Shown here one piece after another: positions 1-10,179 of a DNA stretch of 64,000 bases. The stretch spans positions 73,843,766 through 73,907,765 of the forward strand of contig CM051458.1 of assembly GCA_028274465.1 (NCBI GenBank), read 5' to 3'. Each line of letters opens with the position of its first letter. Positions within the stretch are counted from its first letter, which is position 1. A program made the position numbers and the translations under genes. The stretch comes from Plantago ovata. Taxonomy: Eukaryota > Streptophyta > Magnoliopsida > Lamiales > Plantaginaceae. The notes under the pieces are model-generated. The model saw only the letters and a list, made by a program, of their open reading frames with translations, did no database searches and had not been told where the DNA came from.

Positions 1-515
1 AAAGTATCCCCTAAGCTATGGAACTCCCAGGACAGGCCCCGGGAAGTTCCTACCTAAAACTACAGAGAGAGGTGAGAAAGTAGGCTTGGAAAGATATGAT
101 TTTCGGAGAGAAAACTCGCAACTATATATAGGCCCGAAATTCTTCTGGGGCGGTTCGCCCCCCAGTATTTCGCGGAATTTCCGCATTTTTCGACGCGGAT
201 TTGGATTTCTTCACCTTTTCGGACTCGGTTTCAGACTTCTAATGGCCTTCTAACCTCCAGATTCGACCCTTAGACTCCAAATCCTATCCGGAAACCTTCA
301 GATACTCCAAATAGGCTTCTGGAACACCAATTCCTTGTAGACTTCAATAAATGCCCGTAAATCTCCGAATTTCAAACAAAACCTGTAAAATAAAATCTAA
401 AGGGAAACGTGACACTATTCTAATAAAATGTACTAAACTATAGCTAAATTATCATAGAGTATAGCTAAATTAGGTGAAAAAGACTCGAATGAAAGTGTAA
501 AATACACATTCATCA
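1..515 (-). mobile_element. Truncated LTR of an Athila-like element (Z)
   Basis: This is the reverse complement of the first part of the LTR family seen at 1482-2794 and 36393-37653. Reading on the minus strand it starts with TGATGAATGTGT at 515 and runs through the U3 region to a TATA box near 122-130, then off the window edge. A single GC palindrome with arms GGGGCG and CGCCCC around GTT lies at 147-161. At 515/516 the sequence switches abruptly into the 3' non-coding region of plus-strand element A, so Z is an insertion into A. Its target duplication cannot be checked because the other end is outside the window. Confidence 0.85.
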
Positions 516-1481
516 ATTGCTAAATGCCTAGGAAGGAGGTAGTGTGAGGTTGTGTGATCCTTTGTTTATAACCTATTCTTCCGAATAGGTTTGGGGAGGG
601 GGTTACACCATCATAGACTTGTTTCTGTTTTTCATTTTCGTATCGTGAGTTTATTTTCCTTTTCCGTAATCTTTGTACTCCAACCTATTCTTTCGAATAG
701 GTTTGGGGAAGTCGTGTGAGTCATTTTGTTTCTCTCTTTGTTATGCTACTGCTGGCTAAAAAAAATCGAAAAAAAAGAAAGAAAAATTCCATAAAAAAAA
801 GAGAAAAATAAAAAGAAAAAAAGAATCTGGAAAGAAAAAAAAAGAAAAAAAGAGAAGACCCCAAAAAAGCAAAGAAGGGTCCAAAAAAGAAAGCCAAATA
901 GCAGTTTAGCAAAGTGTTGAGTCTTTTCCATTTTTGTAATGTTCGTAATCGTGTTTTTATTTTTTTTGTCTTGAGTGTCCTCTGTTCTAGACCACCCTCA
1001 TCCTGCCATTCAGGAAGTGGTGAATAGCTTAAGACTTTACTTGAGAGATGGGTAGAATAGGGGAGTGTTATCTTTTATAGGGAACCCTCCTTCGTTTGAT
1101 GAGAGCCAGTACTGGTTCGACCTCTTTTGAGGAAAAGTCTTAACATGGTGGAAAAGCAGTAAGTCCTCAGTTTCATAGGGACGGGGCAACCATTCGTATC
1201 CTAGCATGCTTCATTACGTCGTCACTGACTAGGTCCAGGTAGAGAATGTTACGAGAGACTATCTTGTCTTGACATAAGTGCTTATGTGGATGTGTATAAG
1301 TCAATCGAGGTATTCTTCAACCTATATTCATGCTTTGATTTATATGGTTTATGTTCATATGTTTTTTGGTAGATTCAGTAGATTAGTTCATTTTATTTGG
1401 CATAAGGCTCCATTGCATGTTTTTTGCATTAGAGTCTAGCTTAGTTGCTTGAGGACAAGCAAAGGTTCGGTTTGGGGAGTT
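516..1481 (+). mobile_element. Element A: 3' non-coding internal region
   Basis: This matches the 3' non-coding part of elements G (42920-43834) and H (55850-56843). It has two 18-nt hairpins, an A-rich purine block (about 755-890), and a tail ending in a polypurine-like GGTTTGGGGAG just before the LTR at 1482. No convincing coding sequence is present. The open frames across the A-rich block are low-complexity artefacts. The 5' part of A lies left of the window, beyond insertion Z. Confidence 0.8.
572..701 (+). repeat. Paired 18-nt hairpins, element A
   Basis: Two near-identical inverted repeats lie at 572-589 and 684-701. Each has a 7-bp stem CCTATTC/GAATAGG and a 4-nt loop (TTCC or TTTC), and each is followed by TTTGGGGA. 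The same pair recurs in C, E, G and H, and as three copies in D. The function is unknown. Confidence 0.8.
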
Positions 1482-2794
1482 TGATGAATGTGTATTTTAC
1501 ACTTTCATTCGAGTCTTTTTCACCTATTTTAGCTATCCTCTATGTTAATTTAGCTATATTTTAATGCATTTTATTAGAATAGTGTCACGTTTCCCTTTAG
1601 ATTTTATTTTACAGGTTTTGGGTGAAAACCGAGGATTTCTGGGCAATTATATTGAAGTTGACAACGAATTGGTGTTCCAGAAGCCTATTTGGAGTATCTG
1701 AAGGTTTCCGGGTAGGATTTGGAGTCTAGGGGCCGAATCTGGAGGTTAGAAGGCTACTAAAGACAAAAACCGAGTCCGAAAAGGGGAAGAAATCCAAAAA
1801 CGCGTCGAAAACGCGGAATTCCGCAAATTTCTCTCCGGGACGAACCGCCGCAGAGGTGGGGCGAACCGCCCCACCCCGGACGAACCGCCGCGTGTGTGGG
1901 GCGAACCGCCCCACAATAATTCGAAGCCTATATATAGTTGCTCAGTTTTCTCCGAAAATCATATCTTTCCATACCTACTTTCTCACCTCTCTCTATAGTT
2001 TTAGGTAGGAACTTCCCGGGGCCTGTCCTGGGAGTTTTGTAGCTTAGGGGATACTTTTTCATAGCAGTTTGGAGCTCGTAGGACCGCAATCATCCGGAGA
2101 TTGACAACCTTCGGTAACTTTGTATCTTACAGTTTTATTCTACTTATTTTATATTCTTTCAACATGTTTTCTTCTATGATTTCTGTTGATTGCATGCCTA
2201 TTATGAGTAGCTAAACTTATCGTTGGTGGTAGTATGTGAATTCTTAGCGAGGGAAGATAATCATGCTAATGGCTATATCGCGCATTATACTCCGTGTCAT
2301 TGCTTTATTTCATTGATCAGTTGTAACCAAAATTCTCGTATGTTGTATTGATTATTATGCACAATTGGACACTAGTCGACCATCAGACCAATTATCTTCA
2401 TAGTGTTGAATAATTACGGAACACATTAGGACAATCGTGATTGACTAGTCAGACCAAATTATCTTCGTAGTGCTTAATACTTGCAACAGGACACTAGATT
2501 GATTCAAAGATCTCTATGCAAGACCGAGAAATTTATGCATGATTATCGACCCATTATGTTAAGAAGGACCATACTATCACCAATCTCCATTATCTGCTAG
2601 AAAACCCCCTATTGCTATCTGTCTGCTGTTTTTATATTCTCTTGTTAAATAGATAAAGCAAGTTATAGTCCTGAGAGAACGACACTCGAGTCATTCTACT
2701 GCTACACTACGGTTTTCGTTGTAGTTGTGGATTGCCTTTGGCTAATAACAAATTTATTTGACTGAACCGGGACCTGACAAATCCGCGTTCATCA
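1482..2794 (+). mobile_element. 3' LTR of element A (1313 bp)
   Basis: The LTR begins TGATGAATGTG directly after the polypurine-like tract and ends GTTCATCA. A GC palindrome module occupies about 1837-1915 and is followed by the TATA box TATATATAG at 1929-1937. The downstream half carries three degenerate units of about 60 bp around a 'TATCTTCGTAGTG' motif (about 2320-2510). After 2794 the sequence becomes minus-strand element B, so A was inserted into B. The TSD cannot be tested because A's left end is off-window. Confidence 0.9.
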
Positions 2795-3010
2795 TGTATG
2801 TAGTGTATGCATCTAAATTACTACGAAAGCGATAAACGTGCAAATGCTAATGCAAACGAATTTCAACAAAATACAAGGTACTATACTCAAAATACCAATG
2901 CCAAGCTCCAAACTAACAACAATAGTTCACTTAAATCCCATCCCCCCTCATGAAACTAAAGCTAACCCCTAGCAATAAGATAATGAGGAAATAAGAAGTG
3001 ATACTTGATG

Positions 3011-3904
3011 TTACCGAGTGGTTTGGCCTCGGTCGGCTGAATACTCAAGATGTAAGGTATTGAGATTCCTCGAGGGCCCTTGTTGGTGATCATCGGAGCC
3101 TGTGGTGGTGGTGGTGGTTCTACTAATAGATCGAATAGGGCCAACTCCTCCATCAGTATTCATGGTATCCTCATTGTCCCAATTGTCTTCATTGTTACCA
3201 TCATCATCATTAGAAGAATTGCGTTGTCGAAGAGAAGCCTCAAGATTAGCCGCTGCAGCCATGGGGTTTGCCATCCGGTATCTCTCTAATAGCCCGTGAA
3301 TTGTTGAAGGGGAAAGAGCCGTGCTCTTAGAGTCTCCCTCACCAATGTCCTCTACCCCATGGAACTTACAGTAAGCTATGATGAAACTCGGAAACACAGA
3401 GGTTTTCTTCTTCTTTGCCCAATGTCGCCCATATTCTTCATGTATGATGCTCCCGATGTCTATATGGTGCTCCCTCAATAAGCAGTCGAGAATCACCCCA
3501 AAGAAGGGCTGGGTGTTCGTGTCATTATGTTTTGGAATCAAGTTAGCGATACGGAACTTTATCACCACTGTCGACTCAAGACTAAATCTGTTGTGATGAG
3601 GCCGCCCCGGTTGCTTCCTAGTCTCTCGAACCTTGCATTCCTTGTGGCAGATTTCTGCCGTGATATTGCTTCCAATCACTTTAGTGGTACGTGAATAGAC
3701 ATAGGAATGGTCACTCCCGGTGAATTCCCGTTCCACCATATGGATAAAACGCGAAGTTGATGCAAAAGTCCATGGCTCGAACACACCTCTAACGAGATCA
3801 CTCTCCTTCTCTTGAAGATTAGTATACCCAACATAGAACTCATGGAGAACGTCCTTGTCAAACCCTTCGACATGGATGGAATCGAACCACCTCCGATACC
3901 TCAT
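3011..3904 (-). CDS. ORF3 of element B, putative plant transposon protein domain
   Basis: This frame is open for 297 codons from the ATG at 3904 and continues open upstream to the splice acceptor. The central part has the pattern I associate with the 'putative plant transposon protein' family of Athila-type elements. That pattern is a short W/F-S segment (LVRGVFEPW), then a region with 'FRIANLIP' and 'HHIDIGSIIHEEY', then 'FPSFIIAYCKFHGVED'. The C-terminus is acidic and Asn/Asp-rich with a Thr run. The ATG that sits 5 nt after the splice acceptor (3942-3940) is out of frame and would stop early, so an internal start is assumed. Compared with G it lacks about 75 N-terminal residues. It is the best preserved ORF3 in the window. 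The function is unknown; an envelope-like role has been suggested for third ORFs of Athila elements, but nothing here proves it. Confidence 0.6.
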   Translation of the reverse strand: MRYRRWFDSIHVEGFDKDVLHEFYVGYTNLQEKESDLVRGVFEPWTFASTSRFIHMVEREFTGSDHSYVYSRTTKVIGSNITAEICHKECKVRETRKQPGRPHHNRFSLESTVVIKFRIANLIPKHNDTNTQPFFGVILDCLLREHHIDIGSIIHEEYGRHWAKKKKTSVFPSFIIAYCKFHGVEDIGEGDSKSTALSPSTIHGLLERYRMANPMAAAANLEASLRQRNSSNDDDGNNEDNWDNEDTMNTDGGVGPIRSISRTTTTTTGSDDHQQGPSRNLNTLHLEYSADRGQTTR

Positions 3905-3947
3905 TGTAGCCAAACGAAAGTGCTCCTCTCTCTCTGTGGCATGGTAC

Positions 3948-4484
3948 CTACAAACATCCATTAGTACTTTGTACAGCAAAAAGCTTCATGTATATGCAAA
4001 TGCAAGAGTGAAACAAATGAGTAACTCCATCATCATGCCTAATCTTCAAAACACCAAGTCTAATCTAGCTACCATAATGCAACGTATCAACATATCATAA
4101 TATGTAACATATCTCAACAAGCTTTATGCTAGATATCTAGTAACCTTAAATCATAAGATTCATTCAAACCATAGTACTAAAAAATTTCACCAAAAAGTCT
4201 CAAACCCCATCAATCAAGTGTTCTACCAACATGTCTACCTTTATCATACCAATAATCTCATCATATAACATGGAATGAAAGAAAAGAAGCAATGCAAAAC
4301 GAGACATAGACATCAAGTAAGCAAAAATTTCCAATTTATCAAACCAAGCAAAAATGAGCAAGCAATTGGTAATGAAAATTGATTCTAATCACATAAACAA
4401 TCAACCCATACATTATATAAGCTCAATTTAAGCATAAATCAAAAAACCCCAAAATTTGAAAAATTAGAGTTCATGTGAATTTAC
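3948..4484 (-). other. Conserved intron upstream of ORF3 (element B)
   Basis: This 537-nt stretch has a donor CTGAG|GTAAATTC and an acceptor TTTGTAG, ending 5 nt before an ATG. The same boundaries occur in G (538 nt), H (541 nt) and E (549 nt), while the intron body has diverged. The coding capacity is negligible. Splicing is inferred from these aligned boundaries. Confidence 0.65.
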
Positions 4485-4885
4485 CTCAGATCCGAAGAAT
4501 GAATGGACTAGGATGAAATTTGTTTGGATGGAATGAAAGAGCACGTAATGGGCTTCGATTGAAGCTAAAGAACAAAAAATTTGATGGAAAATTGAAGGTT
4601 TTATGTAAGATTGAAGATTTTTTGAGTTTTTGGGTGTTTTGGAGTAAGAGAGGTGGAGAAGATGAGAGAATGAAGATTTGGGGGAGAAATCCCGTTTTTT
4701 ACACTATCTGAGATCGGGGGGCGACTCGCCCCGTGTGTGGGGCGATTCGCCCCCCATCGCCAGAGAGCGTGAAGCTCTCTGGCGGTGCGGGGCGAATCGC
4801 CCCATATGCGGGGCAAATCGCCCCCCACTGCCAGAAAGCCTGAAGCTCTCTGGCAACGTGGGGCGATTCGCCCCCCACCTCCAGA
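4485..4885 (-). promoter_or_regulatory. GC palindrome module and pyrimidine-rich leader before ORF3 (B)
   Basis: About 4718-4882 is a dense set of palindromes: repeated GGGGCG-N3-CGCCCC units plus a longer CCAGAGAGC/GCTCTCTGG inverted repeat. Reading toward ORF3, a short A-rich stretch (GTGTAAAAAACGGG) and a TC-rich leader follow, ending at the splice donor. This looks like a plant core promoter with a 5'UTR and leader intron. Promoter activity is an inference. Confidence 0.5.
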
Positions 4886-5089
4886 GGTGGGGAGATGAAA
4901 TTTTTCGAAAAAAGTTCAGTTTTTATCCCCGAAAACCATTCTCCTCATAAAAACACTCGAAAAAATTCACTCAAACATAAACATAAGCACAAAACATCAC
5001 ATAAACGAACAAATTCACATAAAGAAAGGCAAATTGTTCTATGTATGAATGCATGCAATGCAATAAAGCGATAAAAAAGCGATAAAAAC

Positions 5090-5107
5090 TCCGGGTTGCC
5101 TCCCGGA
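5090..5107 (-). promoter_or_regulatory. Post-gag-pro hairpin (B)
   Basis: On the minus strand the 18-mer TCCGGGAGGCAACCCGGA folds into a 6-bp stem with loop AGGCAA, 43 nt after the protease stop. It is preceded by a conserved GGCGCTA. Copies occur in D, E, G and H. Confidence 0.75.
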
Positions 5108-5150
5108 TAGCGCCATTGTTTATAGTCTTTGACTCGACTTCTTCTTGCTC

Positions 5151-6536
5151 TTAGTTCTTCTTTTTGAGGGTACTAGACTTCCCCTTCATGGATCTTTTCC
5201 TCATGCCACGAACCTGTGAATGAGAATGAACATAGACAGCAAGACCAAAGTAGTTAATTATGTGAGAAGCATTGAAGTGAATATTTGGATCAGATATGGC
5301 TCGCAACACATGTTGCTTGCCATCCACCTCAATGGTGCAAGTTCTTCGGTAGATGTCTATCACGGAGCGTAGCTTAGTCAAGAACGTTCACCCCAAGAGA
5401 ACAACATCCCCCATCCCAGGTGTAGACGCCGGCATAACTACAAAGTTGGTGTACACAGAAGCTTCACCAATCTTCACCAATACGTTCTTCACAACGCCTT
5501 CGGGTCTCACAAAGGATCCATCCGCCAATTGCACAATAGCCTTATGCTCAGATAGTTTTCCAAGGCCACTCTTCTCAAAACACATTCATTGGGAGCACAT
5601 TAGAGTAAGATCCCGTATCTAGTGTAGCACGAATATCTTCAAGTTCACCAATTCCTACCTTAACATCGAAACTCTCAGGAATTGGCTCGGGATCCTCTTG
5701 CTCCTCTTCACTCACATCAAAGCCAAGGTCCTTCTCTTATTCCTTGGCTAGTGGAGGTTCTCCATCCTTGCAACACTCACAATTAGTACCTTTCTTGATA
5801 GTGATCTCAACAGGAAGATCACCTACTAAAGTAATACACATCGACTTCTCAGTGGTGCTAGGTAATTTCTCATGATCCCTACTCGCTCCACGGTCAATCA
5901 ACTCTTGCATCTTTTGATGGGCAAGCCTAGTGCTCTCTTCCAAACGATCCAACCTCGCCCTAGTCTTCTCAGAATCTTCTTCATAACGCTTAAGAAAACC
6001 TTGGGTGTGATCAACCATTTTCTGTAAGTTTTCCATGAGTAGAGCCGTCTTCGACTTCGATTGCTCCTTGGGAGTGGGATTTTCGCAGTGATTATTATCA
6101 TAGCTAAGCTTACTAGGGTCTTGGTCAGGGCCATAAGTTTGGCTAGCTGGTGCATATCCTTGATTGTTTTGGAACCCTCTTCTCCAAAATCCACCTCGAG
6201 GATTCCTACCATCTTGTCCATAGCTAGCTTCTTGAATACCAAATTCTGCAGCAAAAGCTTCCTCTTCGCTTCCTTGAACCCAATTGCCATCATCATATGC
6301 AAGCTCCGATCTACACATATGAGCTCCATGCCCATAGTTCTTGTATATTCGGCAAACTTCATTCGACATAGATGTTCCAACGGAGCTCTTGAGGACTTGT
6401 TTTAACTCATTGTTAAAGCACTCGAATCGATCACCATTCCCCCCATACACAGGGGCCTCTTGAGTAGGTTGAGCTTCAGGTCAATTTCAGCGATTGGTTC
6501 AGCAAGCGGTGTTCCTCTAGATCGTGTACTTCGCAT
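5151..6536 (-). pseudogene. gag-protease of element B, internally deleted
   Basis: The start is the ATG at 6536, which matches the gag start of G and H (MR-T-RSRGTPLA). After about 16 codons (AEID) the frame jumps to the region just before the zinc knuckle. Most of the capsid domain, roughly 780 bp compared with H, is missing. The zinc knuckle has lost its second cysteine (CRIYKNYGHGAHMC). Downstream there is a nonsense codon at 5737-5739, a 1-nt insertion near 5582 and a CGA-to-TGA type stop just upstream of 5381. The protease half retains the retropepsin-like surroundings. It cannot make a functional Gag-Pro. Confidence 0.85.
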
Positions 6537-6654
6537 ACACTATTTGTAACAAGCAAAGAAAAGAGTATCAAGAGAGATCAAATTAACTAAACTACTAAAA
6601 CTAGGAATTGAATGCTGAAAATATAAATAAGCTAAACAGAAAAAAGGAGTATAG

Positions 6655-6672
6655 TCCCTGGCAGCAGCGCCA
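6655..6672 (-). other. Degenerate primer-binding site of B
   Basis: On the minus strand this reads TGGCGCTGCTGCCAGGGA, next to the 5' LTR. It differs at a few positions from the intact Athila-type PBS in G, H and J. Confidence 0.8.
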
Positions 6673-6675
6673 ATT

Positions 6676-7870
6676 TGATGAACGAGATTGTCAGACTCAA
6701 TTAATCAAATAAATTTGTTTTTAGCCAATGGCAATTCACAACTACAACGAAAACCAAGGTACGTAGTGTTGAAGTAAAATAACATCGAGTGTCGATCTCT
6801 AAGGACTATAACTAGCTTTATCTAATTCAACTTAAACTATAAACTCAACAAACGACTTAGCACAGATTTTCTTATCAATAATAATGGAAGTTAGCGATAG
6901 TATGATCATTCAAAGCATCAGGTTAATAATCATGCATGAAGTACTTGAACGTTTGCACAGAAGTCTAAGATCATGAATTGTCCAATGTGTTCCGTTCAAT
7001 TCAACACTACGAAGATAGAGGGCTTAGATAGATCAAAGAAATAAAGCAATAAGTCAAGTCTAAATCGCGTTACAGCCACTCATGCATAATTAAGAACCCT
7101 AGCTAAGAAATCACATACTATTACCAACGATAGATTTAGCTACTCATAGATAAATTGCAATCAACAAGAATCAAAGCAAGATTGAATGAAAACATGTTGA
7201 AAGAAATAAATAAAAGTAGAAAAATCGTCAGATACAATACCAACGAAGGTTGTCAATCTCCGAAGAATTGCTAACTCACAAGCAAAAATTGATAAACAAC
7301 GAAGTCCAATTGCTATGCTTAATCCTCCAAATTGATAAGAAAAAGAGCCTCCTATGCTAAGAATTCCAGAACAGACTCTGGAGAATTTGTCTCTCAAAAT
7401 AATGTGAAAAGGTATGAAAAACGTAGAGAATGGGCAAACATATATATAGCTGTCGGAAACGCACGGGGCGAACCGCCCCAGATGCCGGGCGATTCGCCTG
7501 GTACGGGGTCCCAGGCGATTCGCCTGGGACATCCAGATCAAATTCAACGAGATTTTAGTCTTCTTTTCCTTTTCGGACTCGGATTTTGCCTTCTAGTGAC
7601 CTTTAAGCCTTGAAACTCGTCCCCTAGGCCTCAAATCTCATCCGGAACCTTCTAGATACTCCACGAATGTCCTCGAAACACCAAAACCTCGTCCACTTCA
7701 TCAATATTGCCCATAAAAACACGTTTTTCACCTAAAACCTGAAAAATGCAAAGAAAGGGAAACGTGACACTATTCTAATAAAATGCACTAAAATAAAAGC
7801 TAAATTAACCTAGAGGATAGCTAAATTGGTGAAAAAGACTCGAATGAAAGTGTAAAATACACGTTCATCA
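6676..7870 (-). mobile_element. 5' LTR of element B (1195 bp)
   Basis: The minus-strand LTR has TGATGAACGTG at 7870 and ends GTTCATCA at 6676. The GC module at about 7466-7531 mixes two arm types: GGGGCG/CGCCCC and CCAGGCG/CGCCTGG, each around AAC or ATT. A TATATATAG box follows at about 7440-7448. It has a single copy of the ~60-bp 'TATCTTCGTAGTG' unit. Confidence 0.9.
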
Positions 7871-8143
7871 TTCACCTTGCTTATTGAGATTTCTAAATGC
7901 CTAGGAAGGAGGTAGAGTGAGGTGTGTGATCCTTTGTTTGAAACATATTCTAACGAATAGGTTTGGGGAGGGGGTTACTATCATTATGACTTGTTTTTCG
8001 TCTTTGTGAGCCTTGTTGAGTTTGTTTTTATTTTTCTTGTGAGTTTGTGCTCCAACCTATTCTTTCGAATAGGTTTGGGGAGGTCGTTGTAGTGTCGTTG
8101 TTATTTCCTTTCATTGTGCTACTGCTGGCTACATACAAAAAAA

Positions 8144-8174
<31 letters not shown>

Positions 8175-8839
8175 GAAAAAATTCCAGAATCTGGAAAAGA
8201 AAAAAGGAAAAAAAAAGAAAAAAGAAGAAAAAAGAATAAGACCAAAAAAAAGAAAAAGAAGGGTCCAAGCAAGCCAAAAGCAGTTTTAGCAAGTGTTGCA
8301 TTATTTTTTCAGCTTTTGTAATAGTTCGTAATCGAGTTGTATATTCTATCTTTTGTTTCGTGTCTTATGTTCTAGACCACCATCGTCCTGCCATTCAGGA
8401 AGTGGTGAGTAGTCTTTGCTTTGAGAGTTGGGTAGAATAGGGGAGTGTTGTCTATTAGGGAACCCTCCTTCATTTGATGAGAGCCAGTATTGGTTCGACC
8501 TCTCTTCAGGGAAAGTCTCAACTTGGTGAACAGTAGTAAGCCCTCAGTTTCATAGGCACAGGGAAACAATTTGTATTCTAACATGTTTCATTGTGTCGTC
8601 ACTGACCATGTCCATGTAGATAATGTTACGAGAGACTCTCTTGTTTAACAAAGTGCATATGTGAATATGTATAGGTTCAATCGAGACATTCTTCAACCTA
8701 CTTCCATGTTATGATTTGTATGGTCTTTGTTCATAAGCATTTGGTAGACTCAATCGATTATTTCTTCTTGTTTGGGATGAGACTCCTCTTTGTGTTGCAT
8801 ATAGGTTGCATAGAGTCTAGCTAGTTGCTTGAGGACAAG
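7871..8839 (+). mobile_element. Element C: 3' non-coding internal region
   Basis: This resumes the plus-strand non-coding tail after insertion B. It includes two hairpins (7944-7961, degenerate, and 8056-8073) and an A-rich block at about 8130-8235. I see no coding sequence. At 8839 it is interrupted by a solo LTR and it continues at 10153-10179 to C's own 3' LTR. Confidence 0.8.
7944..8073 (+). repeat. Paired 18-nt hairpins, element C
   Basis: The second copy (8056-8073) is perfect. The first (7944-7961) has lost one pair (CATATTC against GAATAGG) and has a TAAC loop. Confidence 0.75.
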
Positions 8840-10152
8840 TGATGAATGTGTATTTTACACTTTCATTTGAGTCTTTTTCACCTATTTTAGCTATCCTCTA
8901 TGTTAATTTAGCTATATTTTAGTGCATTTTATTAGAATAGTGTCACGTTTCCCTTTAGATTTTATTTTACAGGTTTTGGTTGAAAAACGAGGAATTCCGG
9001 GCAATTATATTGAAGTTGACAAGGAATTGGTGTTCCAGAAGCCTATTTGGAGTATCTGAAGGTTTCCGGATAGGATTTGGAATCTAGGGGTCGAATCTGG
9101 ATGTTAGAAGGCAACTAGAAGTCAGAAACCGAGTCCGAAAAGGAGAAGAAATCCAAAAACGCATCGAAAACGCGGAATTCCGCGAAAATTACTCCCGGGC
9201 GAACCGCCTGGGACGTGGGGCGAATCGCCCCACACCGGGCGAATCGCCCGGTGTGTGGGGCGAACCGCCCCACACTATTTCGAAGCCTATATATAGTTGC
9301 TCAGTTTTTCTCCGAAATTCATACTTTTCCAGACCTATTCTCTCACCTTTCTCTGTAGTTTTAGGTAGGAACTTCCCAGAGCCTGTTCTGGGGGTTCGTA
9401 GCTTAGGAGACACTTTTTCATAGCAGTTTGGAGCTTGTAAGACCGCGATTCTTCGGAGACTGACAACCTTCGGTAACATTGTATCTTACAGTTTATTCTA
9501 CTTATTTTTATATATCTTTCAACATGTTTTCTTCTATGATTTCTGTTGATTGCATGACAATTATGAGTAGCTAAACTTATCGTTGGTGGTAGTATGTGAA
9601 TTCTTAGCGAAGGGTAGATAATCATGCTAATGGCTATATCGCGCATTATACTTCGTGTTATTGCTTTATTTCGTTGATCAGGCTCAGCCTATATCTTCGT
9701 ATGTTGATTAATTATTATGCACAATTGGACCCTCGTCGACCTATGCATATCTATATCTTCGTAGTGTTGAATAATTACGGAACACAATTGGACAATAGCG
9801 CTTGACTTGTCAGTATCTATATCTGCGTAGTGTTTAATAATTGCAACAGGACAATCGATTGATCAAAGATCTCCATGCAAGACCGAGGAATTTACGCATG
9901 ATTATTAACCCATTATGCTTTGAAGGATCATACTATCACCAATCTCCATTATCTGTTAGAAAAACCTTTGCTATACGTCTGCTGTTTTTATATTCTTTAG
10001 TTAAATAGATAAAACTAGTTATAGTCCTTAGAGAACGACACTCGAGGTCATTCTACTGCTACACTACGGTTTTCGTTGTAGTTGTGAATTGCCTTTGGCT
10101 AAATAACAAATTTATTTGCTTGAATCGGGACCCGACAAATCTCGATTCATCA
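8840..10152 (+). mobile_element. Solo LTR with perfect 5-bp TSD
   Basis: This is a complete 1313-bp LTR from TGATGAATGTG to TTCATCA with no internal region attached. It is flanked by ACAAG at 8835-8839 and 10153-10157. It lies inside the last bases of C's internal region, 27 bp before C's 3' LTR. A GC module at about 9195-9275 has arms CCGGGCG/CGCCCGG and GTGGGGCG/CGCCCCAC, followed by a TATATATAG box. Solo LTRs arise by recombination between the two LTRs of one element. Confidence 0.95.
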
Positions 10153-10179
10153 ACAAGCAAAGGTTCGGTTTGGGGAGTT

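Larger units (their letters stand above)
2795..7870 (-). mobile_element. Element B: non-autonomous Athila-like LTR retrotransposon (partial)
   Basis: Read on the minus strand, B has a 5' LTR (7870-6676), a PBS, a deleted gag-pro, a post-pro hairpin, a GC palindrome module, an intron, ORF3, and a non-coding tail that is cut by the insertion of A at 2794/2795. No reverse transcriptase, RNase H or integrase lies between gag-pro and ORF3, and the spacing leaves no room for them. B is inserted into the 3' non-coding region of plus element C, which resumes at 7871. Its 3' LTR lies outside the window. Confidence 0.85.

Noticed and set aside
4718..4882. Could the palindrome cluster be a CRISPR-like array?
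   Set aside because: Repeats are short, self-complementary, unevenly spaced and without unique spacers, and the DNA is from a plant.
7161..7547. ORFs within LTRs (also 24380-24664, 36657-36962, 44079-44486, 61331-61615)
   Set aside because: The same frames appear in several LTRs because the LTRs are homologous. They have no protein features and are not maintained in all copies.
8047..8301. Lys-rich and Phe-rich ORFs over A-rich blocks (also 721-931, 19022-19338, 43164-43526, 48100-48359, 56006-56285)
   Set aside because: These are low-complexity purine tracts of the retrotransposon 3' non-coding region and are not conserved as protein.
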